Assembly: GCA_002411345.1 (NCBI GenBank)
Contig: DHSL01000018.1
Location: 55,612 to 119,611, forward strand
Length of the DNA: 64,000 nt
Reading direction: 5' to 3'
From: Bacteroidales bacterium UBA5287
Lineage (GTDB): Bacteria; Bacteroidota; Bacteroidia; Bacteroidales; Dysgonomonadaceae
In this document: positions 47,401-55,601 of the stretch, in pieces
Numbering within the stretch: position 1 is the stretch's first letter
Layout of the letters: each line of letters begins with the position of its first letter
The notes under the pieces: generated by a model
What the model saw: the letters and a program-made list of their open reading frames with translations, nothing else
Databases searched by the model: none
Told to the model about the DNA's origin: nothing
Program-made: the position numbers and the translations under genes

Positions 47401-47658
47401 CTGCATTCCTACATACGATACTTCTAATTTTGCACTCGTTGGTATATTCGTGAGAGTAAATTTCCCGTCGTAATCGGTAATGGTTGCTTTTTCTGCATCA
47501 CCGACTACTTTGAGCGTTACACCAATGAGAGGTTCGTTCTTTACGTCTGTTACCAATCCTGTAACAGTAATGTTTTGTGCAAATATTCCAATGGAATACA
47601 TACACATAATAAAGAACAGGAGCCATTTCCCAAATTTTGATGGAATTGTCTTTTTCAT
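44482..47658 (-). CDS. SusC/RagA-family TonB-linked outer-membrane protein (pair 1, first PUL gene)
   Basis: TonB-dependent importer that opens the PUL. It has a signal peptide (MCMYSIGIFAQ), a regulatory-like beta domain (about residues 30-110), and the plug with ALLEEVVVVAYGVQKKVSVTGAIS, NPLILIDGVPRDNIRTLDINE and AVFGVRGANGVLIITTKRGKEG. The barrel ends TSIFSFGTNIKF. The length is 1058 residues. Upstream lie a -7 element and two dyads that may control the whole 12-gene operon. Confidence 0.96.
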   Translation of the reverse strand: MKKTIPSKFGKWLLFFIMCMYSIGIFAQNITVTGLVTDVKNEPLIGVTLKVVGDAEKATITDYDGKFTLTNIPTSAKLEVSYVGMQKQFVDVNGRSSINIVLSEDNALLEEVVVVAYGVQKKVSVTGAISTVSTKDLRVSSSASLANALSGRIAGLTSMQRVGGQPGVDDATMYLRGAGTINGTNPLILIDGVPRDNIRTLDINEVESISVLKDASATAVFGVRGANGVLIITTKRGKEGKAELSVNVTQSYSKLTREPDMPGSVEYMNLRNEAMLNDGLNAPFTEEIIDKFRNPLQGLDPTAPDYEKQAALRKWMYPNNNWYKMLIKRWSPQTIVNTNMSGGTDKISYFMNVGYLHQGGNMNTISKDILKYDPSFKLDRYSFRSNIDYKVNKWMNAYLNLGTYIEKVNMPNPEVMYKGDKNWLVRDMLYQAQSILPISPGPSTIPGFGVPADRPLDPTYLTQGHYADRSPIMIMNWYGYNLDTRSNLNSSFGLDFNLGAITQGLALKGMISYDSYGNNRTRGNMSQTDYQAFIDPKTDELTFSVHELKQDNFYMSYSEGSRYNINVQGQLLYNRSFDDHTFGGMLRAERDYWDSGGAQIPFNVLGFAGRLTYDYANRYFAEANFGYNGSEQFSPEKRFGFFPSLSGGWAISNESFLSENPILTFLKLRASYGKVGNDKMGGDRFLYLDDNTMGGGFSGSLAAGHGINEGLLGNKMLTWETADKYNLGIDFSIIKDITGQVEFFREYRSQILLTRQSIPAWQGTPLGNIPKVNLGEIDNKGFEVELGYNKTFSNDLYINLKGQLSYNKNKRIKMDEVPRDETYAYQYRSTGYPIGQSWGYIIDWDQDGGYWTDETLADPNRVTYDFGTPGPGDFVYKDLNGDGVVNDKDQAPIGVGNIPQYSYGLSLSAQWKGFDAYIFFQGLAKFNSTYAQQGTYEYIIRGTYFPYHKKAWTPERWANGEEITYPALHTGESTNHKANSFFVFDRDLFRLKNFEIGYTLPANSLRILGVSNLRLFVNGQNVFTWSPKFRPTHLDPENDDSIGYPQTSIFSFGTNIKF

Positions 47659-48033
47659 TCGTTCATTTATTTAGATTATTAAATTTAAAAACTCTTTTTC
47701 TAAGGGGTTATTTATTAAATTATTATATTATTATATCTCATTGCACTAATCATCGGTAAAAAAATAAAATTTATTAGGTATTAACTTTACTTAATTCTAT
47801 AAAATATTATCTAATTTATAGATATGTGCAAAAATAGATTCTTCAATGTCATGAACGACTATGTAAATTGATATATAAAATATGAAAAATGATATTTATT
47901 CTGACATATTCGACTGTGGTTTACAGTCGCTCTCTTACAGAATGGTATTTTTATGGTTATAGAATTTGCTTAACAAATTTAACATGGTATTATCTAAGAA
48001 TTGAAAACCTCAATTAAAAAAAATACAACAGCA
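47659..48033. promoter_or_regulatory. PUL promoter and leader region
   Basis: This 375-bp AT-rich stretch has no gene. It holds, on the minus strand, a -7 element (TATTTTTG, 47829-47836) with no clear -33 box. A perfect 8-bp inverted repeat TCTATAAA/TTTATAGA (47796-47803, 47815-47822) sits at the expected transcription start. A 7-bp dyad CGACTGT/ACAGTCG with a 5-nt loop (47911-47929) lies about 75 bp upstream. The leader would be about 160 nt. Confidence 0.5.
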
Positions 48034-48067
48034 GACAAAAGCATCCTGAGGCGGGGATGCTCTTGTC
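48034..48067 (-). terminator. Terminator after rubrerythrin
   Basis: The stem GCATCC/GGATGC (48041-48046, 48055-48060) extends outward through GACAAAA/TCTTGTC with one mismatch. On the minus strand it is followed by TTTTGTC. It lies 15 bp after the rubrerythrin stop and separates it from the PUL promoter. Confidence 0.75.
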
Positions 48068-48082
48068 ATATTAATAATCAAA

Positions 48083-48658
48083 TTAATAGCTGGTATTTCT
48101 TGGCTCAAAGTATGATTGAGGATGAAGACAAGTAGGACATGTCTTGGGGGCACTCTTGCCTATATAAACATATCCGCAATTACGGCACATCCACTCAATC
48201 TCTTTATCACGCGAAAACACAGTTTCTGTCTTCACACGTTCTAACAACTGTAAATAACGTTCTTCATGAATGGCTTCTGCTCTCGCAATCATACGATACA
48301 TAGTGGCAATTTCTTTAAAACCTTCTTCTAATGCTACATCTGCGCAGTGCTGGTAAAGACTGGTCCACTCTTCATGCTCACCGGCAGCGGCGGCTTCCAA
48401 ATTTTCAGCAGTGGTGCCAATAACTCCGGCAGGGAAACTGGCGGTAATCTCTACCATGCCGCCCTCAAGGTATTTAAACATGCGCTTTGCATGCTCTCTT
48501 TCCTGCTCTGCGGTCTCTAAAAAAATAGCGGCAATCTGTTTATAGCCTTCTTTGTCTGCTACCTTCGAAAAATAAGTGTAACGCATTCTGGCTTGTGATT
48601 CACCTGCGAATGTCATTAACAGGTTCTTCTCTGTTTTAGTTCCCTTGATACTATCCAT
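48083..48658 (-). CDS. rbr: Rubrerythrin
   Basis: Non-haem di-iron peroxidase that removes hydrogen peroxide in anaerobes. The N-terminal four-helix ferritin-like domain has the iron-ligand motifs FAGESQARMRY and ETAEQEREHAKRM, and a second pair near EEGFKEIATMYRMIARAEAIHEERY. The C-terminal rubredoxin-like domain has CRNCGYVY and CPTCLHPQSYF. At 191 residues the length is normal. It is a single-gene unit with a -7 element TATATTTG (48688-48695) and a terminator. It supports an anaerobic or microaerophilic lifestyle. Confidence 0.97.
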   Translation of the reverse strand: MDSIKGTKTEKNLLMTFAGESQARMRYTYFSKVADKEGYKQIAAIFLETAEQEREHAKRMFKYLEGGMVEITASFPAGVIGTTAENLEAAAAGEHEEWTSLYQHCADVALEEGFKEIATMYRMIARAEAIHEERYLQLLERVKTETVFSRDKEIEWMCRNCGYVYIGKSAPKTCPTCLHPQSYFEPRNTSY

Positions 48659-48687
48659 AACGTATATAAATTTAATAATGATTCATG

Positions 48688-48695
48688 CAAATATA
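48688..48695 (-). promoter_or_regulatory. Candidate -7 element (TATATTTG) for rubrerythrin
   Basis: A minus-strand match to TAnnTTTG, 30 bp before the ATG. No clear -33 box is seen. Confidence 0.45.
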
Positions 48696-48771
48696 GCGAA
48701 AAATAAGGAATTATAATAGTCTAAAAGGATAGAGTATTTAATTTGAAACGATTCTAAATAAGCATCAGCTA

Positions 48772-50649
48772 TCAGGCTAATTCACTTAACTCTAGCCAAC
48801 GCATGGTTTTCTCGTCTATCAAAGAAAGGACTTCGCCTATACGATTGGATTTGTCAATCAGTTCTTCGGATGATAGGGTGCCGGACGACAAGGCTTGGGT
48901 GATAACACTTTTCTCTGATTCAAGGGCTTCTATCTCTTTTTCCAACAACTCAAACTCCTTGCGTTCCTTAAAAGATAATTTCGTCTTCTCGGCGACTTTC
49001 GTGTTCTCCTTTTCGGACTGACGCTCGGCGGCAACGCTCTTCTGTTCTTCTAACGCTCTCCGGTCTTCAATGGCTTTCCATTCTCTGTACTGGGTGTAAT
49101 TACCGGGAAACTCGTTAATAACGCCGTTGCCTTCAAACACCATCAAATGGTCCACTACCTTGTCCATAAAATAACGGTCGTGCGAAACTACAATCAAACA
49201 GCCCTTAAAACTTGTCAAATATTCTTCTAACATATTCAAAGTCACAATATCTAAATCGTTTGTGGGCTCATCCAACACCAGAAAATTGGGGTTCTTTATC
49301 AAAACGGTGCATAAATATAATCTACGTTTTTCTCCTCCGCTTAACTTATATATATAGTCGTGCTGCTTCTCGGGGGCAAACAAAAAATGCTGAAGAAACT
49401 GTGATGCGGTTAACTTGTTTCCATTACCTAAATCAATCACTTCGGCAATCTCCTGGACTACATCAATAACCTTCGATTCTTCGTTGAACTGGAGACCATC
49501 CTGACTGTAATAACCAAAATTCACGGTCTCGCCTACATCAAAAACTCCGGAATCGGGGGCGATATCACCTAAAAGCATCTTCACAAAGGTGGACTTACCG
49601 GTTCCATTATTGCCTACAATACCCATCTTCTCGTATCGGGCAAAAATATAATTGAAATCTTTGGTGATAACAATCTCGTCAAAACGCTTATCTACATGCT
49701 GGGCTTCAAAAATCTTATTGCCAATATAACTGCCTTTGCCGTCAAGACGAAGCTGGGCATCGCGCTTGCGCTTCTTGGCTTTCTCTTCTAACTTGTAAAA
49801 ATCATCAATACGGGCTTTGGCTTTAGTGGCACGGGCCTGGGGCTGACGACGCATCCAGTCTAATTCCTTGCGGAACAAATTACGCGCCCTGTCGGTCTCG
49901 GCATTCTGATTCATAATACGCTCTTCACGCTTCTCCAGATAATAGGAATAATTGCCTTTATATGAATAGATCTGAAAATCATCTATCTCGATGATCTGAG
50001 TGCAGACTCTGTCCAAAAAATATCGGTCGTGGGTAACCATAAGGAGACTGATACCGGATCGACTCAAATAATCTTCCAACCACTCTACCATATCTAAATC
50101 CAAATGGTTCGTGGGCTCATCCAATATCACCAGATCGGGCTCTGATATCAACACATTGGCCAAAGCTACTCGCTTAATCTGACCGCCGGACAACTCCCCC
50201 ATCTTCTGGTCTAACTTGGTGATTTTTAAGGTCGATAAAATCTGCTTGATCCTTAGCTCGTAATCCCATGCCTTAAGCAAATCCATCTGGGAAATGACTT
50301 CATCCATCTCTTCATGCTTGCCGGACGACATCACTTCTTCATATCGCGATATCACACGGGCAATATCATTGTCGGTATTGAAACAGGACTCAATAACGGT
50401 CTTGTCGGGATCGTAGGGGGGCGACTGCTCCAAATAGGCAAAACGGATCTCATTCCTGAAAACGATCTTGCCGCCGTCAATGGGTTCCTTGCCGGCAATC
50501 ATATTCAACAACGTGGTTTTGCCTGCTCCGTTTTTCGCAATCAATCCTATCTTGTCTCCTTCGAAAATGCCGAAAGAGATGTTCTCAAACAACCTGTGGT
50601 CGCCAAAACTTTTTGTTAATGAATCTATTTGTAGAAGGTTACTTGCCAT
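48772..50649 (-). CDS. ABC-F family ATPase (Uup-like)
   Basis: A soluble protein with two ABC ATPase domains and no membrane part, of the ABC-F group that acts on ribosomes. Domain 1 has GLIAKNGAGKTTLLN, LSGGQIKRVALA and LVILDEPTNHLDL; domain 2 has GIVGNNGTGKSTFVK, LSGGEKRRLYL and LVLDEPTNDLDI. The linker (about residues 240-310) is basic. The C-terminal 80 residues form a coiled coil, as in Uup. At 625 residues the length is usual. A -7 element (TACTTTTG, 50666-50673) lies just upstream. Whether it gives antibiotic resistance or general ribosome rescue cannot be told. Confidence 0.93.
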   Translation of the reverse strand: MASNLLQIDSLTKSFGDHRLFENISFGIFEGDKIGLIAKNGAGKTTLLNMIAGKEPIDGGKIVFRNEIRFAYLEQSPPYDPDKTVIESCFNTDNDIARVISRYEEVMSSGKHEEMDEVISQMDLLKAWDYELRIKQILSTLKITKLDQKMGELSGGQIKRVALANVLISEPDLVILDEPTNHLDLDMVEWLEDYLSRSGISLLMVTHDRYFLDRVCTQIIEIDDFQIYSYKGNYSYYLEKREERIMNQNAETDRARNLFRKELDWMRRQPQARATKAKARIDDFYKLEEKAKKRKRDAQLRLDGKGSYIGNKIFEAQHVDKRFDEIVITKDFNYIFARYEKMGIVGNNGTGKSTFVKMLLGDIAPDSGVFDVGETVNFGYYSQDGLQFNEESKVIDVVQEIAEVIDLGNGNKLTASQFLQHFLFAPEKQHDYIYKLSGGEKRRLYLCTVLIKNPNFLVLDEPTNDLDIVTLNMLEEYLTSFKGCLIVVSHDRYFMDKVVDHLMVFEGNGVINEFPGNYTQYREWKAIEDRRALEEQKSVAAERQSEKENTKVAEKTKLSFKERKEFELLEKEIEALESEKSVITQALSSGTLSSEELIDKSNRIGEVLSLIDEKTMRWLELSELA

Positions 50650-50665
50650 TGAATTCTATTTTATA

Positions 50666-50673
50666 CAAAAGTA
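50666..50673 (-). promoter_or_regulatory. Candidate -7 element (TACTTTTG) for the ABC-F gene
   Basis: A minus-strand TAnnTTTG match, 17 bp before the ATG, in the 39-bp gap after the helix-hairpin-helix gene. Confidence 0.4.
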
Positions 50674-50688
50674 ATAAAAATAAGGATA

Positions 50689-52725
50689 TCAGAACTTCCA
50701 ACGCAAATATGTGTAGAGGTCGGTACGGTGATTGCCTGCAATCTTTTCGGTTCCTGAACCGATAGTGTCTCTGTCTAAATATAAGGTGTGGGCTCCTTTC
50801 ACGGCGAACAACAATCGCTTGATGATGGCAAACCGTGAAGTGATGGCAAACCTGAATCCGTTTCCGTAAAACGACGGTATGTAAAAACTGCTTACCAGAC
50901 TTCGCTCATAGGAATATAACCGGGCATTGTAGGATGGGGAGTCAAAATAGGCGACAAATATATCTGACGATGATTGGTCACTCCACGCATAACGGATATT
51001 CTGCGAAAGCATCATCCCTTTTTCAATGGGGGTATATGTCTCTTTATAAATGACTGCATCCGCGGTGGTCCTGAAATTCCAGTCATTAACACTGGTGTAT
51101 TCATAACGTAAACGGATCTTTTGGGTGTGATAGGGCTTAACACTTTTAATGTTAATGTCCGACTTCAGCTGGTTCTTCTCTTTTTGCTTGAACTTATAAC
51201 GTAACTGGATACTGCTTACTGATGTGGGATTATATGTGGTTAAAAAATACAAATCCAACGCTTTCGATGGACGGTCAATATTATACTTGGGCCACGGAAA
51301 CTGAACAATATCTGCATACATCTCCATTCTTACCCTGCGGAAGGGACTGCAAGACACTCCCAAATATAATCCTCGCTCATTGTTGACGTCACCGCTTTCT
51401 TTAAATGCATTGGCATACATACCTTGATAACGCACGGGAAAATAGCGATGCAACGCAATCATACTCAACTCGCTGGAGGGTGAGTATCGTAAAATATTGA
51501 TCGTGGCGACAGCACCATTCTTACCCATGGCGGTCTCTCCGGCAAACGACAAATTGCCAACTCGGTACAAATAATCAATACTTGTATTCATATTCGTCGA
51601 ATCGCGCATGACATATTGGTTGTATATCTTCAACCTGGGATTGTATCTTCTGTCATATCGATAATGGAGGCTGCTTATACCTACCTGAAAATGGTCCTTC
51701 TTCAAATTTAAATTTATTCCTTCTACTTGCTCTCTCGTATTATGCTTCTTGACAAGCTCTCCGGGAGTCCGATGATAACCGTCGGTCTTAAAGGAGGTGA
51801 TCTCTCCTGATTCGGATAAGTTGGCGTCGATCTTCTTGCTGGAAAAAATGGCGGATAAGGATAGGTCTCCTATGCCTAAGGTAGAGGCGACTCCCCTGAA
51901 ATATCCATATTCTGATGTAGAGAAATGGGATTTGGGCGACTGGGTCTGACGGACCAACCGGTTCATTCCCCACGACTTGGGTAGCATAAAATCATTGTTC
52001 AACACCAGCCCCTGACCCCACGATACACGGTAATCGCCGACTACCAACGATTTCAATACTCCCAGATCTTGCAAAACAAAATGATATCCGTAATGGTCAA
52101 AGGTCTTCGCGATGCCTTTCCTGATAAACTTCTCACCGGGATCTTTCTCTGCCATAAAACCCATCTGTAAATGGTCGCTGCTCGAAAAACGGTATCTTAA
52201 CGAGGTGTAAAAATCTTCGCCGACATATTTACGGTTTGGATACTTTTCTAAAATGGATTCTGAATAATTCTGATATCCTGCTCGCTTGGTCAATGTCTTG
52301 TCGAAACGGAGGTGAAGGTCGTGGCGACCGCCTTTCAGAATTTCATTCGGAGTGGGACTTTTTTCGGGGGGACTTTCTACAACAAAAAATGGCAAAATAA
52401 GGGCTACGGTATTATAATCTAAAAGTTTCACATTCCTGAGTTCGTAAATGGAGTAAAGGGGACGGTTGAGCGACAGAAAATTATATAATGAGGCGGACTG
52501 CTCGGCAGTGAGCAAAGGGAACTGCTCAAGCTGTTCTTTGCTTACGGTATTCAAATTCAAAGGATTGACCTCCAGATACTCCAGCTCTGCGTAAATATTT
52601 TCTATCATATCCTCAGATAGATCTTCTTCTGCAAAAAATTCTACGTGATCTCTCCACATCGATGTTTGAGCTGACACAATTGTGGAACTTGTAAATGTTA
52701 ATATGAGTATTATCCAAAAGATCAT
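50689..52725 (-). CDS. Helix-hairpin-helix outer-membrane beta-barrel protein
   Basis: An exported protein of unknown function typical of Bacteroidota. A signal peptide (MIFWIILILTFTSSTIVSAQ) is followed by ComEA-like helix-hairpin-helix repeats (about residues 30-110: LEVNPLNLNTVSKEQLEQFPLLT and the following YSIYELRNVKLLDYNTV). Amphipathic beta strands make up the rest, ending in an aromatic YLRWKF, as for an outer-membrane barrel. I chose the ATG at 52725 because an earlier in-frame start at 52743 overlaps a TATATTTG promoter-like box (52733-52740). DNA uptake is a tempting idea for this combination but is not supported by anything else nearby. Confidence 0.75.
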   Translation of the reverse strand: MIFWIILILTFTSSTIVSAQTSMWRDHVEFFAEEDLSEDMIENIYAELEYLEVNPLNLNTVSKEQLEQFPLLTAEQSASLYNFLSLNRPLYSIYELRNVKLLDYNTVALILPFFVVESPPEKSPTPNEILKGGRHDLHLRFDKTLTKRAGYQNYSESILEKYPNRKYVGEDFYTSLRYRFSSSDHLQMGFMAEKDPGEKFIRKGIAKTFDHYGYHFVLQDLGVLKSLVVGDYRVSWGQGLVLNNDFMLPKSWGMNRLVRQTQSPKSHFSTSEYGYFRGVASTLGIGDLSLSAIFSSKKIDANLSESGEITSFKTDGYHRTPGELVKKHNTREQVEGINLNLKKDHFQVGISSLHYRYDRRYNPRLKIYNQYVMRDSTNMNTSIDYLYRVGNLSFAGETAMGKNGAVATINILRYSPSSELSMIALHRYFPVRYQGMYANAFKESGDVNNERGLYLGVSCSPFRRVRMEMYADIVQFPWPKYNIDRPSKALDLYFLTTYNPTSVSSIQLRYKFKQKEKNQLKSDINIKSVKPYHTQKIRLRYEYTSVNDWNFRTTADAVIYKETYTPIEKGMMLSQNIRYAWSDQSSSDIFVAYFDSPSYNARLYSYERSLVSSFYIPSFYGNGFRFAITSRFAIIKRLLFAVKGAHTLYLDRDTIGSGTEKIAGNHRTDLYTYLRWKF

Positions 52726-52833
52726 AGCATCACAAATATACAAATATTCACTAAAAAGATCGGTTAAAACGTGAATAATGTACTAAAAAGACAACTAAAT
52801 GTCTGTTTAATTTCATTTTAACTAAAAAAGGGT

Positions 52834-52841
52834 TAAGTTTG
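52834..52841 (+). promoter_or_regulatory. Candidate -7 element (TAAGTTTG) for the fimbrillin-like gene
   Basis: A match to TAnnTTTG, 30 bp before the ATG at 52872. No clear -33 box is seen. Confidence 0.4.
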
Positions 52842-52871
52842 CCTTGTCTAAAATATTTAAATTTATATAAA

Positions 52872-54188
52872 ATGAAAACAAAAACAAACCTAAAACAACT
52901 GTCTCTGGTTGTTGTCTCTTCACTATTTTTGAACGCTTGCGAGGGTGGGGGGATAATTTCCTGGGATAGTCCAAAACAAATTCAGGTTAACGCTGTCATC
53001 GAAAAGGTAAAAACACGGGCTACAAGCACCGCTTGGGACAATGGGGATGCTATAGGGATCTACATGAAACCAACGGGACAATCACTCAACAATACCAATT
53101 CCCTGGCAGATAATATCAGATATGTAACGGATGGAACGGGTGCTTTTGTGGCTGCAAACCTTGATTCTACTATCTGCTTTCCTGAAAATGGGGACGACGT
53201 GGACTTTATCGCGTATTACCCCAAAAAAGACAATATCACGGATTTTATCTATCCTGTGGATCTTAACAATCAATCAATACAGTCGGAAATCGATCTGATG
53301 TTCGCTGATAATGTGGTGGGACGTAATTTTATGACTCCTGATATCGACTTGGTATTCAAACATAAACTTTCAAAAATCAATGTGAATTTTAGTGGGACGG
53401 ACCAGGCAATGGATCTTACGGGTCTTGACGCGTGGATCACGGGAATGGCTACAAAAGCGGATTTCTCGCTCGCTGATGGTACGTTCTCGGCGCCTGCTGC
53501 TGTGGGCGATATACACTTTAATGTTTCACCGGATGGAAAAGGGGGACAGGCTATCGTAATGCCGACGAATATTCTTGCTGGATGCTCATTGGTAATAGCT
53601 CTCGATAACAACACATATACTTATGCAATGGATGGGTCTGAATTGATCACTTCTTTCGCTCCTTCAACACGTTCTACATATAATATTACACTCAATCCAA
53701 AGGATAAAGTCGCTGTTGTGACGGGTGGGACAATAACCGATTGGCTGGAAGGTCCTGCCGAAAATATCGAAATCGGAAAGGATGTTCCTATGAAAGATGA
53801 GGTAGTTCCCGAAGGGGATGGATCTGAATTGTATCCTTTTACTGTCGAACAGGCAAAATTAAAACTGGGTACGGAAAATGTTTGGGTACAAGGTTATATC
53901 GTTGGTTCTATCAATACTTTAAATCCTCCTGATGTCGTTTTTGGCAGCGAAGGGGGGAATGGTAAATCATTGGTAATCGCTTCCACAGCATCTGAAACTA
54001 ATAAGTTTAAATGTATGGCAGTAAACTTTGACTATTCTGATAATGTTTCGACTTTAAATTTGATTGATAATCCGGGTAATCTAGGTAAAAAAACAAAGTT
54101 CTTTTGTAATATTTGGTCAACTGCAAGCAGTAAATATGGAGGCCTTAATTACTTAAACGAATTTGACTACAAATTTATTACGCCTTAA
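52872..54188 (+). CDS. Fimbrillin-family lipoprotein with DUF6359-like C-terminal domain
   Basis: A surface lipoprotein (lipobox LNAC) of the FimA/Mfa-type superfamily that supplies pilins and tip proteins in Bacteroidales. The Mfa-like domain covers about residues 30-300, with the usual TRATSTAWDNGDAIGIYM start and FKHKLSKINVNF in the middle. A C-terminal domain (about 320-435, YPFTVEQAKLKLGTENVWVQGYIVGSI) resembles DUF6359, an OB-fold-like module. No pilus assembly or usher-like genes lie nearby, so it may be an orphan surface protein. I chose ATG 52872, downstream of the promoter-like box. Its 3' end overlaps the convergent mltF gene by 11 bp. Confidence 0.82.
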   Translation: MKTKTNLKQLSLVVVSSLFLNACEGGGIISWDSPKQIQVNAVIEKVKTRATSTAWDNGDAIGIYMKPTGQSLNNTNSLADNIRYVTDGTGAFVAANLDSTICFPENGDDVDFIAYYPKKDNITDFIYPVDLNNQSIQSEIDLMFADNVVGRNFMTPDIDLVFKHKLSKINVNFSGTDQAMDLTGLDAWITGMATKADFSLADGTFSAPAAVGDIHFNVSPDGKGGQAIVMPTNILAGCSLVIALDNNTYTYAMDGSELITSFAPSTRSTYNITLNPKDKVAVVTGGTITDWLEGPAENIEIGKDVPMKDEVVPEGDGSELYPFTVEQAKLKLGTENVWVQGYIVGSINTLNPPDVVFGSEGGNGKSLVIASTASETNKFKCMAVNFDYSDNVSTLNLIDNPGNLGKKTKFFCNIWSTASSKYGGLNYLNEFDYKFITP

Positions 54189-55575
54189 CTTTTGAAGCGT
54201 AATACTGCCAGCGGGCTATGACTTCGCGGACATAGTTTATGGTTTCGTCTCCGCGAAAGTAGCCCGCTTTGCATACGGGATCGTTATAATATTCTTCATA
54301 ACGCTTCAAATGGATATACATCTCTACATTGCCTTCCCAAACATCTTTGTTAGCTGCGTATTTATCCGCAAGGGCGCGCGCGTCGGAAACGTGACCAATA
54401 CCTCCGTTATATGATGCCAAAGCCATCTTTATTTGCTCGTTCTTATCCTTAATCGATGAGAAATTATTCATCAACTCTCGCAAATAGGCGGCTCCGGCAC
54501 GGATATTCTTTTCGGGGTCGTAAATATTGCCGCTTTCTATTCCCATCGAACTGGCGGTAGCGGGCATAAGGCCCATAATGCCTACGGCTCCTGCCCACGA
54601 TTTACCTTCATAATTGAAATTTGATTCTTGATAGCCTACCGATGCCAATAGTCGCCAATCTATATTATACTCCTTGGCATATTGCTTGAAATATGGGTCG
54701 TAGGGCGAGATAACACCGGGGGCCATCATCTCGGCGTAGGGCTTACCGCTCCTCACAATATAACCCTTCGACTCTTCAAAATAGCGCTTGGTGATCAACT
54801 GATACCCCGGCTGTACACCGGCGGACACAAACCAGGCGTTCAAAGAATCGGCAAGGATGGGGGCGTCTTTGCGGACTACCCACGAGGTGCGCTGCTCAAA
54901 ACTTACGGGCATGCTCACATCCAGATTCTGATAATAGGTGCGGTTCAACTGGGCCAAATGCTGGTCGGATATTGTATAATCAATATTCCCGGTTGCAATG
55001 TCTCTGATGATATCTTCCAAAACAACACTGTCGGAATTTACTTCGTCAATAATAATTCCACCGCCTAACTCGTCGTTCAAATTCCGTAAACGGGTATCAA
55101 ACTTGGTGCCTTGACGCACGGTAACACGCTTACCAATCAATTGGGTCACATCGGTCACCAGCGAGTCCTTGGGCTCGGAACGCTGTACAAGCACTTGATG
55201 GGTAACCATATTCCAGCCGCAATACAGCACGGAATCTTTCTGCTCACTCTCAATGGGCATATCGTAGGTAATCACATCGCCTGCATTCTGTTTTAATAAT
55301 TCTGTAAGTTGATTGGAATTCTGGACGGTAACAATCTTCAACACTAATCCGTGACGGTCACAAAAATCGCGTATCATATCATAATGATAACCCATGGGCT
55401 GGTCGCGGTAAATAAAATAGGAGGTTGAGGTGTTCACGGTCAGCGCGGTCAATGTGTCTTTAGCAACAATCTCGGGGAAATCGTTGGTGGCGACTGGCTT
55501 GCCTGTCTTTATGCATGAAAACATAAGCAGCGACAGACAACTGCACATAACAATGCAGCGCATTTCTCTCAGCAT
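54178..55575 (-). CDS. mltF: Membrane-bound lytic murein transglycosylase F
   Basis: Cleaves peptidoglycan glycan strands with 1,6-anhydro product formation. The signal/lipobox region (LLMFSC) is followed by a periplasmic solute-binding-protein-like domain (about residues 40-270, FIYRDQPMGYHYDMIRDFCDRHGLVLKIV). An SLT catalytic domain (about 290-450) has Glu317 in the QESNF motif and AVGIMGLMPATASSMGI. The architecture and length match MltF. It is 26 bp downstream of capD and may be the last gene of the gmd-fkp-fcl-capD operon. Confidence 0.94.
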   Translation of the reverse strand: MLREMRCIVMCSCLSLLMFSCIKTGKPVATNDFPEIVAKDTLTALTVNTSTSYFIYRDQPMGYHYDMIRDFCDRHGLVLKIVTVQNSNQLTELLKQNAGDVITYDMPIESEQKDSVLYCGWNMVTHQVLVQRSEPKDSLVTDVTQLIGKRVTVRQGTKFDTRLRNLNDELGGGIIIDEVNSDSVVLEDIIRDIATGNIDYTISDQHLAQLNRTYYQNLDVSMPVSFEQRTSWVVRKDAPILADSLNAWFVSAGVQPGYQLITKRYFEESKGYIVRSGKPYAEMMAPGVISPYDPYFKQYAKEYNIDWRLLASVGYQESNFNYEGKSWAGAVGIMGLMPATASSMGIESGNIYDPEKNIRAGAAYLRELMNNFSSIKDKNEQIKMALASYNGGIGHVSDARALADKYAANKDVWEGNVEMYIHLKRYEEYYNDPVCKAGYFRGDETINYVREVIARWQYYASKVKA

Positions 55576-55601
55576 GATTTAAACTTTAGGCAGATAAAAA
55601 A

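Noticed and set aside
22881..47658. Two separate PULs lying end to end
   Set aside because: The second SusC starts only 32 bp after the first SusD on the same strand, with no promoter or terminator seen between them, so a single operon is simpler.
50689..52725. Competence (ComEA) protein
   Set aside because: The helix-hairpin-helix repeats are ComEA-like, but the long C-terminal part is an outer-membrane-type barrel and no other competence gene is near.
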